DNA of 51,582 nucleotides from contig JAJZCZ010000004.1 in NCBI GenBank assembly GCA_021828805.1, forward strand, positions 1 to 51,582. Direction: 5' to 3'. The position numbers were made by a program, and so were the translations under genes. A model generated the notes under the pieces. That model was not told where the DNA came from, searched no databases, and saw nothing but the letters and a program-made list of their open reading frames with translations. Below are positions 35,599 through 44,536 of this stretch, one piece after another; position 1 is the stretch's first letter, and each line of letters opens with the position of its first letter. This DNA is from Nitrospirota bacterium. Its GTDB lineage: Bacteria; Nitrospirota; Leptospirillia; Leptospirillales; Leptospirillaceae.

Positions 35599-36769
35599 AT
35601 TAATGGATACTAATGTTATTCTATTGTCAAATTTGTCGATATTAAATCATATGAGGAGTTTTGTCGTCAGTCCTTCCTCACTCCGTTGCCTTGAGAGCTC
35701 TCTTGTGAGGTTTGCCGGTCTTTTTTTCAGGCTGTGTGCAAAGGGAATCGGGGGCGTTCTAAGATCCTCTCAACGTCCGTCTCCCCCTCCGGAGCATAGA
35801 GATTCCAGAGTCGCCCGGACATAACCTTCGCAATGGATCGTACCGACGATTTCTTATCGCACTCCGGACGATCTCTGGCGCGAGAGAAGAGATCGAGGAT
35901 CCGTTCTTGCGGGAGACCGCTCTCTCGTCTTCGAAGGGGGCGGGACCTTCTCCGATAAAGAGACAGTCCACACAGTCATTGCCTCTGTCTTTTTTCTCCT
36001 TGAGTTCATGCCCTCTCTTGAGGATAATAGGGACTTCTTTTTCTTCTTGTAAATAATCAATAGATTAAAGATGATTGATTAATGACATTGCCATCCATGA
36101 CCGCTTCTTCAAGTCGACTCTCGGACGTCCGGACCGGCTCGGGCCGGTGCTCAAGGCCTTTCTTCCCTCCAGTCTCGCCTCCTCCCTCGATCCCGACTCT
36201 CTCGTGTCCCTGGCGTTTGAAGGCATGGAGGCGTGTGCCCGCCATCTTCCTATTTGTTTTTCCCTTATCGCTGGGGCTCACACTTGAGCGGTAACGGGGG
36301 GACATTCTTGCCCGGAAACCGGCATTTCTGTCGAGAGAAGGAGGTCACAGTCAGGAGGGTGGGGCGAAAACCTGGCGGATCCTCAGTCAGGAAGAGCTCA
36401 TACATAAGGAGTCAGGGAGGGTAAGCGGTCCGTTATGACGCTGTTTCCGATGTCGCAGAGATCCTTGGGTCGGGACTCTCAATCGCGTGCGTTTGCAAAG
36501 AGACGATAAGATCGGATAATGTTTTTCAGGAGACACCCCCTGTTTTTCTTGTCGATTTATCTGCTTTTCCCCGTTTTTTCTCCATCTCTCTCCGCATGGC
36601 CCATGGAGTCTTTGTCTCCAGAGCCCTGAGGAAAGAGACAGAGTCGGGAGAGAGCCTTTCTTTGCTTCGGATCAGGGGCGCCGTCCCCGATGGCCCGGAC
36701 GGGTCTAAAGGACGGCTCCCTCAACCCATCATCCCTTCCCGATGCTTGTCACCTCTTTCGGGAGATCGA
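35599..36769. other. Long gene-poor spacer with an Rpn remnant and a possible promoter
   Basis: 1171 bp with no intact gene between the sensor gene and the CARF gene. It contains the Rpn-like fragment at 36075-36287 and a possible promoter (-35 TTGCAA 36493-36498, 16-bp spacer, -10 GATAAT 36515-36520). The rest shows only short open frames without recognisable content, consistent with decayed accessory DNA. Confidence 0.5.
36075..36287 (+). pseudogene. N-terminal remnant of an Rpn/YhgA-type PD-(D/E)XK nuclease
   Basis: The frame reads IHDRFFKSTLGRPDRLGPVL then KAFLPSSLASSLDPDSL, closely following the N-terminus of the Rpn (recombination-promoting nuclease, formerly putative transposase YhgA) family, where HD-x-FFK-x-L, L-x-x-FLP and LD-x-x-SL are conserved. 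Similarity stops after about 50 residues and a stop codon follows at 70; the catalytic core is absent in all frames downstream. TTG is the only start and lacks a ribosome-binding site. It is a truncated, probably inactive copy, a common companion of accessory islands. Confidence 0.6.
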
Positions 36770-37996
36770 ATGGGAGCGCCCGACGATGAGAGCTGCCAAG
36801 TGAACGCCCCGCAGACCCGCATTCTTGTGTGCATGACCGGTACGGCTCCCCAGGTGGTGACGGAGACTCTTTACGCCCTCGCCCTGCGGGAGGATGACCC
36901 CTTCGTTCCCGACCGTCTGGTGATCATCAGTACGGCCGATGGGGCCATGTATGCCAAAAAAACCCTCCTTGATCCCAAGTCCGGACAGATTTTCAAGTTG
37001 TGCCGCGACTACAAGATTCCCCTGACCCCCAGGGACGTCTCCCTTGTCTGTCTTCAGGGGCGAAACGGGAGACCGCTTCCGGACATCCGGACGGCAGAGG
37101 AGAACGAGGACGCCGCCGACGGGATTCTGGGGACCATCCGGGATCTGACCCGTGACCCGGATACCCGGATCCATGTTTCCCTGTCCGGGGGACGAAAGAC
37201 CATGGGCTTCTACGCCGGCTATGCCCTCTCCCTCTTTGGCCGCCCCCAGGACAGCGTCTCCCATGTCCTCGTTTCTCCCCCTTTTGAATACCTCCCTGAC
37301 TTTTTTTATCCTGCCAGGCGCCGGGGCCAGACGGCGATCACTCTCTCCTCCGGCGAAAAAGTCGATGCCTTTGATGCCCAGGTCACTCTGGCCGAAATCC
37401 CGGTGGTGCGCCTTCGCCATGCCCTTCCACCGGCACTCCTCTCTGGGCCGGGGGGGCTCACCGATGCCGTTCGGGCCGCCCAGCGAGCCGTGCGCTCGCC
37501 TGAGCTGTCCATCAACCTGTCGACGATGAAGGTTCGGGCCCACGATGTGGTCTTTTCCCTTCCCCCGGTGCAGATGTCCTTTCTGGTCTGGCTCTTCGAG
37601 TCGAGTGTTCTTCGGAAGGAATCCCTGACCTGTCCCAAGGAGCGTCCGGCCAACAAGTTTTACGCTGCGGCCTATCTCGAGGTCTACCAGCGCATTAAAG
37701 GCCCCCTGGGGGCGACTGAACGCACCTCCAAACGTCTGGAAAAGGGGATGGACAAGGGCTTCTTCGAGGAGACCCTCTCCAAGCTCAACAAGGAATTTCG
37801 CGAGGCCTTAGGTGACGACATTGCCCGCTTCTATCGCATTGAGGGGACCGGCAGCCGGGGAAAGACCTACTCCTTTCCTCTTCCTGAGCGCGCCGTTCAA
37901 TTCGTCTCTCGCTCTGACTCCAAGAGGAGACAGGGCCGCTCCTCCCCTAGAGGGCACAGGCCCCTGGAAGACACAGAAAGATCGAAAAAGGTCTAG
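36770..37996 (+). CDS. CARF-domain protein of the NE0113/TIGR02584 type
   Basis: 408 residues from ATG 36770, after GGGAG (longer in-frame starts lack ribosome-binding sites). The N-terminal CARF domain is clear: RILVCMTGTAPQVVTETLYA at 17-36, DRLVIISTADGA, FKLCRDYKIPLT, then the ligand-loop motif HVSLSGGRKTMGFYAGYAL near 136-155. The C-terminus (about 265-385) contains VQMSFLVWLF and RFYRIEGTGSRGKTYSFPLP, like the helical/winged-helix C-terminus of NE0113 proteins. CARF domains bind cyclic oligoadenylates made by type III CRISPR Cas10; some of these families are ring nucleases. No cas10, cas6 or array is in the window. It precedes the helicase pair by 223 bp, with a weak terminator between. 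Confidence 0.85.
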   Translation: MGAPDDESCQVNAPQTRILVCMTGTAPQVVTETLYALALREDDPFVPDRLVIISTADGAMYAKKTLLDPKSGQIFKLCRDYKIPLTPRDVSLVCLQGRNGRPLPDIRTAEENEDAADGILGTIRDLTRDPDTRIHVSLSGGRKTMGFYAGYALSLFGRPQDSVSHVLVSPPFEYLPDFFYPARRRGQTAITLSSGEKVDAFDAQVTLAEIPVVRLRHALPPALLSGPGGLTDAVRAAQRAVRSPELSINLSTMKVRAHDVVFSLPPVQMSFLVWLFESSVLRKESLTCPKERPANKFYAAAYLEVYQRIKGPLGATERTSKRLEKGMDKGFFEETLSKLNKEFREALGDDIARFYRIEGTGSRGKTYSFPLPERAVQFVSRSDSKRRQGRSSPRGHRPLEDTERSKKV

Positions 37997-38007
37997 GAGA
38001 GGCGGCG

Positions 38008-38031
38008 AATCAGTGGAATGTCTGATTTTTT
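38008..38031 (+). terminator. Weak terminator after the CARF gene
   Basis: Stem AATCAG (38008-38013)/CTGATT (38022-38027) with an 8-base loop, followed by a short T run. The stem has only 6 bp, so read-through into the helicase genes is possible. Confidence 0.4.
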
Positions 38032-38219
38032 CCGCAACTGCTGACACTCTTCGGGCGTCCTTCTGCTAACTTTGCATGTGCTTCCGCTGGTCGTCCACAA
38101 AGAGATTCCGGGAATTTCTTTGATCGATATCCGATGAGGGCGGTCCGCTCCTTAACGATCAGTGAAGAGGGCAGGACGCACCGTCGGCCTTAATGCCGAA
38201 CCATTCGGAAGGGAGTGTG

Positions 38220-41024
38220 ATGGCAGGAACGCAGGAGGGGTTTTCCGGAGCGGGCCCTCTCATCCGGGAGAAGCTTGTCAGAGACGGGATCCCGGAGGGG
38301 GCTTCCCGGCGGGCGGGGCCCGATGAGCTTCCGGCGTTTCTTGCGGCCAAGGTCGTGGAGGAGGCGTCGGAGCTCGCTGAACAGATCCTTCTTGCCTCAA
38401 GTGCAGGAATCTCCGACGGCATTCTGATTGAGATGGCGGACCTTCAAGAGGTCCTCGGTCGCGTGCAGGAGGCCTTTTCCCTGTCTCCGCTCCAGCTTGA
38501 AGCGGCGCGTGAGGAAAAACGCCGTCAACGGGGCGGATTCGAAACAGACCGGGTCCTCTCCGTTCCCGCACCCCTTCGCCGTCTGTCCAATGGCACCTCG
38601 GTTCCCCTGCGTCCTTCTCTTCTTGTAGAGCTTGCCCGCTGCAAGCGGGCGGACCTCGCGGTGGCCTTTATTAAAAGGGGAGCCGCCTTCTCCCTTCTTC
38701 CCGCCCTTCGGGAGGCCCTCTCCCGGGGCGCCCTCATCCGGATCCTGACCACCGACTACCTCGATGCCACCGACCCCGACGCCCTCGAGGCCCTTCTCTC
38801 CCTGCCGGCCTCCGGACAGGGGAAGATCGAGATCCGCTGCTTCCTCTCCGCCCCTCCGGGAGAGCCTCCCCGCGGTTACCACCCCAAGGCCTACCTCTTC
38901 GAGAGAGAGAACGGGAGAAGGATCGCCTTTGTCGGTTCGTCAAATCTTTCGGAGGTCGCCCTCTCCGGGAATGTCGAATGGAATGTCTTTCTCCGGGAGA
39001 CCGATCTTGCCGACCCGGTGGAGCAGCTCTCCCGGGAGTTTGAGGAGGTCTTTGCCGCCTCCCGGAGCGTTCCGGTCGATCTTGAATTTGTGGCCTCCTA
39101 CCAGGCCCGGCGCCGGAGCTTTTCTCCGGATCCTGGACTTTCCGGAATTTGGGAAGAGGAGGAGGGGCACCATCCCAGCGCCCTGCAGGAGGAGGTCCTC
39201 CTGTCGCTGGCCGAGCTTCGCACCGACGGTGCCGGGCGCGCCCTGGCGATTCTTGCCACCGGCATGGGCAAGACCTATCTGGCCGCCTTCGACTCCCGGG
39301 AGTTTTCCCGGGTACTCTTTTTAGCGCATCGCCGGGAGATCCTCGATCAGGCCCAGAAGACCTTTTTAAATGTGCGCCGGGGGGCGAGGGCAAGTCACGT
39401 GGGAGAGGGAGAGACCGACATCACGGGAGATCTTGTCTTTGCCCAGGTTCAGTCGCTGGGCCGCTCCGACCGCCTTCAGAGAATGGCTCCCGACCTCTTT
39501 GATTACATCGTGGTCGACGAGTGCCACCATGCCGAAGCCCCCTCCTATCGCCGTATCCTCTCCCACTTCCGGCCAAAGTTTGTCCTGGGGCTCACCGCAA
39601 CCCCCTACCGGATGGATAACGGGGACATCTTCGGCCTCATGGAGGGCAATGTCGCCTGCCGGTATTCCTTCATGGAGGGAATCCGGAGGGGGGTTCTGTC
39701 GCCCTTCCGGTATTTCGGCCTCAAGGACACCGTCAACTTTGACGAGATCCCCTGGCGGGGGACACGGTACGCCCCTGACATCCTCGAGCAGGTGCTCTCT
39801 GATCCCCGGCGCCTGGAGGCGGTCCATCGGGCATTCCGGGAGCATGAGGGAAAAAAGACGGTCGCCTTTTGCCTCTCCCGTCTCCATGCCCGGGTGATGG
39901 CAGAGCTTTTCGTACGACAGGGGATCCCGGCCGACTTCCTCACCGGAGAAACTCCTCCGGCCGAGAGGAAGAAGATCTTGCAGCGCTTTAGTGCGGGGCC
40001 GCTCTCGATTCTCTTCGTGGTTGACCTTCTCAACGAGGGGGTCGATATTCCCCAGATCGACCGGGTCATGCTTCTGCGCCCCACCGACTCTCCCACGATC
40101 TTTCTCCAGCAGATCGGCCGGGGTCTCCGGCATTTCTCCGGCAAGCCCCACCTCACCATTCTCGATTTCATCGGGAACCACCGGCGCGTCCACTATGTCC
40201 TTCCCGCCCTGGCAGGACGGGATCCCCAAGACGGTGACTGGGCCTCGGAGGCCAAGTCTGTCCTCCGGCAGTACAAGGCGGGAGCACTCGACCTGCCCCC
40301 GGGGGTCACCCTCTCCCTCGACTGGGAGGTCGTCGATATCCTGGAGGCGAGGATTGCCCGCGCCGAACCCCGGGAGTCCGCCCTTCTCTCTTCCTATGAG
40401 AACCTCTGGGAAAATCTTGGCCACCGGCCGACACTTCTGGAGACCGCGCTGGAGGGGGAGTCCCATCCCCGGGAATTCTGGCCATTTTTCGGAAGCTGGC
40501 ACGGCATGCACCTTGCGCTGGAGCAGCAGAGAAAAAAGACGGTCGTCGGGGAGGTCGAGAGCCTTCTTTATGCCGAAGCGGGGGATTTCCTTGCGGAAAT
40601 TGAACGAACGGCCATGAGCCGCTCCTTCAAGATGGTCGTCTTCCATCTCTGGCTCGCTCAGGAGGGAGGGCTGTCCCGTCCGGTTTCCTTAACGGATCTC
40701 GCCGGAGGGTTCCGGGCATTTTTTCAGGACGCCTTCCACGCCGTGGATCTGAAGGGAACGGAGATGTCGGATCTCGACCATGTCACCGACCGGACTCTGG
40801 AGAGTTATATCCTGAAAAATCCTGTCAACGCCTGGGTCGGGAACAACCGAAAAAAAGGTGTTCCGGTATTTTTCCGATTTGACAAAACATCAAGGACCCT
40901 TGCCTATGAAGGAAAAGGCGGGAACCTTGCCCTGTTCCACGAGGCCCTTCGGGAACGGGTCGCCTATCGGCTCTTCGATTATTTCCAGAGAAGAGCTGGC
41001 GGGAAAAAAGAGGCCGACTCATAA
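38220..41024 (+). CDS. MazG-like NTPase / PLD nuclease / SF2 helicase fusion
   Basis: 934 residues from ATG 38220 (GGGAG upstream). Residues about 14-112 match MazG-like/phosphoribosyl-ATP pyrophosphohydrolase-type enzymes: KLVRDGIPE, the metal motif EExxE (47-51) with ExxD (71-74), and EEKRRQRGGFE. Residues about 125-290 are a PLD/HKD nuclease domain (YHPKAYLF with His221 and Lys223, then GSSNLS). From about 325 an SF2 helicase: Walker A ATGMGKTY near 347, VVDECHH near 430, GLTATPYR, motif V DLLNEGVDIPQIDR, motif VI QQIGRGLR near 630. The C-terminus is shorter than in DUF3427 proteins. All catalytic motifs look intact. Tandem paralogue 38 bp downstream. The suggested role is phage or plasmid defence; the name of the system is unknown to me. 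Confidence 0.88.
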   Translation: MAGTQEGFSGAGPLIREKLVRDGIPEGASRRAGPDELPAFLAAKVVEEASELAEQILLASSAGISDGILIEMADLQEVLGRVQEAFSLSPLQLEAAREEKRRQRGGFETDRVLSVPAPLRRLSNGTSVPLRPSLLVELARCKRADLAVAFIKRGAAFSLLPALREALSRGALIRILTTDYLDATDPDALEALLSLPASGQGKIEIRCFLSAPPGEPPRGYHPKAYLFERENGRRIAFVGSSNLSEVALSGNVEWNVFLRETDLADPVEQLSREFEEVFAASRSVPVDLEFVASYQARRRSFSPDPGLSGIWEEEEGHHPSALQEEVLLSLAELRTDGAGRALAILATGMGKTYLAAFDSREFSRVLFLAHRREILDQAQKTFLNVRRGARASHVGEGETDITGDLVFAQVQSLGRSDRLQRMAPDLFDYIVVDECHHAEAPSYRRILSHFRPKFVLGLTATPYRMDNGDIFGLMEGNVACRYSFMEGIRRGVLSPFRYFGLKDTVNFDEIPWRGTRYAPDILEQVLSDPRRLEAVHRAFREHEGKKTVAFCLSRLHARVMAELFVRQGIPADFLTGETPPAERKKILQRFSAGPLSILFVVDLLNEGVDIPQIDRVMLLRPTDSPTIFLQQIGRGLRHFSGKPHLTILDFIGNHRRVHYVLPALAGRDPQDGDWASEAKSVLRQYKAGALDLPPGVTLSLDWEVVDILEARIARAEPRESALLSSYENLWENLGHRPTLLETALEGESHPREFWPFFGSWHGMHLALEQQRKKTVVGEVESLLYAEAGDFLAEIERTAMSRSFKMVVFHLWLAQEGGLSRPVSLTDLAGGFRAFFQDAFHAVDLKGTEMSDLDHVTDRTLESYILKNPVNAWVGNNRKKGVPVFFRFDKTSRTLAYEGKGGNLALFHEALRERVAYRLFDYFQRRAGGKKEADS

Positions 41025-41062
41025 AGGCGCAAAAGCCGGAATGCTGTCTTTAAGGAGAAAGA

Positions 41063-44000
41063 ATGCCCCTTCGCCCTGGTCTCTACGAACAGATTATCGA
41101 CTCTGAGCTCGCAGAGCTTCTGAAGATTCTTTCCCAAAAGGGAGGAGAGGCCCTTCGTGAAACTCTCCACGACGCCGAGGCCCCGGCACTCTATGCACGC
41201 TATCTTTTCCCCATTCTCCGGCAGGCGGTGGCCGAGGCCAAGGATGAAGAGAGCGAGAAAGGGCGGGAACTCGTTAATCGCCTTGTCATGGAAATCTCCC
41301 GATTTTTCGGCGATGCCTCGTGGGAGAGATTTCTGCTTCCCTCTCCCGCGGAGATCCTGCTCGAGGTTCCCGATCCCGACCTTTCAGGAAGGCGTGTGGG
41401 GGGCAGTCATCCCTCTCCTGACAAGACCCTCCGCCCCCTGACGGGGATTTCGGAGCACGCCCTTCTCACCGGAGCCCCGGCCGATCCCCGTCTTTCTCGT
41501 GAGCTGGAGGCGGAGATCCTCACGGCTTCCCGAATCGACTGGATGGTTTCCTTTCTCAGATGGAGCGGCCTCCGGCTCCTTCTCCCAGCCCTTGAAAAGG
41601 CGACAGGGCGTGGGGTCCCGCTGCGGGTTGTGACCACGACTTACATGAAGGCGACGGAGTCCCGCTGCCTCGATGTGCTTGGAGCTCTTCCCGGGGCCCG
41701 GGTCCGGGTTTCGCTTGATGATACCGAGACCCGGCTTCATGCCAAGGCCTATCTCTTTCCACGGGATACGGGATATTCCACCGCCTATATCGGCTCCTCC
41801 AATGCCTCGAGAACCGCCCTTTCCAATGGCCATGAGTGGAATGTGAAGCTTGCCGCCACGCTCTCTCCCGATCTTTGGCGAAAAATCGAGGCTTCTTTCG
41901 AGGCCTTCTGGAGTCGTCCGGAGCTTGTCGAATATGGAGAGAGTACCCGGGATCTGGTCCGGGCCCGACTTGAAGAGAACCGTTCCCCCTCCCTCTTTCC
42001 TGGGTCAGAGACCTCTCTTCTCCCCTTTCCATTCCAGGAGGAAATCCTCGAGCGTCTGGCTGTGGAGCGGGAGGTTCATGGCCATAACAAGAACCTCGTG
42101 GTGGCAGCGACCGGAACCGGGAAGACCGTTGTGGCTGCCCTGGACTATCGGCGTATTCGTCAGGAGAATCCGCGGGCGCGACTTCTCTTTGTGGCCCACC
42201 GCCGGGAGATCCTTGAGCAAAGCCTGCAAACCTTCCGGAGAGCGCTGGGGGATCAAAACTTCGGGAGAATCCTTCTTCCCGATGGACCTTCGGTCTCCTC
42301 CGATCATCTCTTTGTCTCGATCCAGCTTCTTTCGTCCCGGAGTATTCTCGACTCCCTTCCTCCGGACTACTTTGACATGGTGGTGATCGATGAAGTCCAC
42401 CACGGAGAGGCCCCTACCTATAGACGGCTTCTCTCGCGCCTTTCGCCCCGCATTCTGCTGGGGCTGACTGCGACCCCTGAACGCTCCGACGGCCTTGATA
42501 TCCGCTCCTGGTTTGGAGGCCGGATTGCCGCTGAGATCCGTCTTCCGGAGGCCATCGGCCGGGGCCTTCTTGTCCCCTTTCACTATTTTGGGGTGAGCGA
42601 TTCCCTGGATTACCGGTCGGTCCGGTGGGAGAGGGGCCGTTACAACCTTTCCGAGCTCGACACCCTGATTACCGGGGATGACATGCGTGCCGGGCTCATT
42701 CTCAAGGCCGTCACCCGATATCTGGCGGATCCGCTCAAGGCTCGGGGGCTTGGTTTTTGTGTGAGCGTGAACCATGCTCACCGCATGGCCGAGATCTTCA
42801 CCCGGGCCGGTCTGCCTTCGGAGGCGCTCCATGCAGGGACTCCCGCTGGCAGGAGAGAGGGAGCCCGCTCCCGTCTTGCCCGGGGAGAGATCTCCTATCT
42901 TTTCGCTGTGGATCTTTTCAACGAGGGCGTTGATATCCCCGAGGTCGACACCGTTCTCTTTCTTCGCCCCACGGAGAGTCTGACGGTCTTTCTCCAGCAG
43001 CTGGGACGGGGATTGCGTCGCTCCCCCGGAAAAGAAGTTCTCACCGTTCTCGACTTTATCGGTCAGAGCCGGGCAGAGTACTCCTTCGCGTCCCGTTTCC
43101 GGGCACTCATGGGTGCGACCCGCCACTCCGTCGAAAAGGAGTTATGCTCAGATTTTCCTTTCTTGCCGCCCGGGTGCGCCATCCGGCTTGAGCTGCGTGC
43201 ACAGGAGCACATCCTTGAGAATATTCGCCAGTCCCTCTCAACGCGACGCGGAGATATTCAACAGCGCCTTGCCCGGTGGTCTGCGGAGCATGACCGACCC
43301 CTGACGCTTGAGAATTTTCTCGAGACAACGGGACTTTCTCTTTCTGATCTCTACAGGAAAAGGGGGAAGGGGGGCTATGAGGGCTTTGCCCGTCTCAAGG
43401 CAGAGGCCGGGGTGGGGCCGCAGTTTTCCTCTGAGGACGAAGGACGGCTGACACAGGGGCTTGCCCGTCTCTCGCACGTTGAGGGAGGGCGGTATATGCA
43501 GTTTCTTGAGAGGGTGGTGCGAGGGGAGATTCCCGGGGACGCGCTTCTCTCCGGAGAAGATCGCCTCTTCTTTCTCATGCTTCACTACTCCCTGTGGGGA
43601 AAGGAGCACTCTCCGGAAAAGCTCGGACAGAGCTCCGTGACCGACTCCGCCCGGGAGCTTTTGAGGGTTCCCGCTCTCCAGGAAGAGCTTCGGGAGATTC
43701 TTGGCTTCAGGTCCCGGAGGCAGTCCCGGAAGATCTCTCCGATCGTCCTCCCCGGAGGCGCCCCCCTTGATCTCCATGGAAGCTATCTTCTTCTGGAGAT
43801 CCTTGCGGCATTTGGTCGGGCGACCTTTTCCGAGTGTCGGGACCTGAGGGAGGGGGTTCTCTATCTTCCCGAGATCAATACGGACCTTTTCTTTGTGACC
43901 CTCCGGAAATCCCCGAAGGATTATTCCCCGTCGACACTTTATAAGGACTATGCGATCTCGGAGACACTCTTTCACTGGCAGAGTCAGAACCGGACGACGC

Positions 44001-44242
44001 CGAAGAGCGCTCCCGGCCAGCGCTACATCCACCACCAGAAGATGAAGGCGACCCTTCTTCTCTTTGTCCGGCTTGAAGAGAAGGGAGAGGAGATGCCCCT
44101 GGGACTCTCCTCCCCCTATCTCTTTCTTGGACCGGTCCGCTATGTGCGCCACGAAGGATCCCGGCCTGTAAGCTTTACCTGGCACCTTGACCATCCCATG
44201 CCTCCGTCTCTTTTTGAGGCGAGTTCCAGTGCGGTGGGGTAG
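41063..44242 (+). CDS. PLD nuclease / SF2 helicase with DUF3427-like C-terminus
   Basis: 1059 residues from ATG 41063 (GGAG five bases upstream). N-terminal helical region (1-100), PLD/HKD domain with LHAKAYLF near 225 and GSSNAS, SF2 helicase with Walker A ATGTGKTV near 350, VIDEVHH near 442, GLTATPER, DLFNEGVDIPEVD, and QQLGRGLRR near 645. The last 350 residues follow DUF3427-type proteins (LLEILAAFGRATFSE, GVLYLPEINTDLFFVTLRKS, TPKSAPGQRYIHHQ). Such PLD-helicase-DUF3427 proteins are widespread in accessory regions and are suspected DNA-targeting factors. It is a diverged paralogue of the upstream gene but has a different N-terminus in place of the MazG-like domain. Same operon. Confidence 0.9.
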   Translation: MPLRPGLYEQIIDSELAELLKILSQKGGEALRETLHDAEAPALYARYLFPILRQAVAEAKDEESEKGRELVNRLVMEISRFFGDASWERFLLPSPAEILLEVPDPDLSGRRVGGSHPSPDKTLRPLTGISEHALLTGAPADPRLSRELEAEILTASRIDWMVSFLRWSGLRLLLPALEKATGRGVPLRVVTTTYMKATESRCLDVLGALPGARVRVSLDDTETRLHAKAYLFPRDTGYSTAYIGSSNASRTALSNGHEWNVKLAATLSPDLWRKIEASFEAFWSRPELVEYGESTRDLVRARLEENRSPSLFPGSETSLLPFPFQEEILERLAVEREVHGHNKNLVVAATGTGKTVVAALDYRRIRQENPRARLLFVAHRREILEQSLQTFRRALGDQNFGRILLPDGPSVSSDHLFVSIQLLSSRSILDSLPPDYFDMVVIDEVHHGEAPTYRRLLSRLSPRILLGLTATPERSDGLDIRSWFGGRIAAEIRLPEAIGRGLLVPFHYFGVSDSLDYRSVRWERGRYNLSELDTLITGDDMRAGLILKAVTRYLADPLKARGLGFCVSVNHAHRMAEIFTRAGLPSEALHAGTPAGRREGARSRLARGEISYLFAVDLFNEGVDIPEVDTVLFLRPTESLTVFLQQLGRGLRRSPGKEVLTVLDFIGQSRAEYSFASRFRALMGATRHSVEKELCSDFPFLPPGCAIRLELRAQEHILENIRQSLSTRRGDIQQRLARWSAEHDRPLTLENFLETTGLSLSDLYRKRGKGGYEGFARLKAEAGVGPQFSSEDEGRLTQGLARLSHVEGGRYMQFLERVVRGEIPGDALLSGEDRLFFLMLHYSLWGKEHSPEKLGQSSVTDSARELLRVPALQEELREILGFRSRRQSRKISPIVLPGGAPLDLHGSYLLLEILAAFGRATFSECRDLREGVLYLPEINTDLFFVTLRKSPKDYSPSTLYKDYAISETLFHWQSQNRTTPKSAPGQRYIHHQKMKATLLLFVRLEEKGEEMPLGLSSPYLFLGPVRYVRHEGSRPVSFTWHLDHPMPPSLFEASSSAVG

Positions 44243-44253
44243 GGAGAGCCGTC

Positions 44254-44277
44254 GACGTCTCTGTTCAAAGAGACGTC
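44254..44277 (+). terminator. Hairpin after the helicase pair
   Basis: Perfect 9-bp stem GACGTCTCT/AGAGACGTC with a 6-base loop, 12 bp past the stop. There is no T run, so it may be a Rho-assisted end, an mRNA-stabilising hairpin or a protein site. Confidence 0.45.
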
Positions 44278-44536
44278 TCAGGTGGTGGTGCAGGGCAGCG
44301 AAAAAAGGTCCGGACCTTCATGGAGGGAGAGCGTTCAGCCCTTTTTTTGCCAGCCTGTCTGTCTTCAAATTCAGGTAAGTTTTATCCCGTCCGGCCAAAC
44401 GGGGGTATACTTCCCTTAAAGGGGAAGACTGGGGAGTGCTCTGAGCTTGTCATATCCGGGGCCGGTACCATTCGGGTTTTGCCTGACACTGGCTCTCTGT
44501 GACACGTGCCCCTCTCCCTTTGAACCGGAGGCATCG

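Noticed and set aside
35759-36060. Short minus-strand frames in the spacer after the membrane sensor
   Set aside because: Basic, motif-free translations without good ribosome-binding sites; no evidence of coding.
36770-44242. A type III CRISPR-Cas locus
   Set aside because: No Cas10, Cas7, Cas5, Cas6 or repeat-spacer array was found; only the CARF protein suggests a link.
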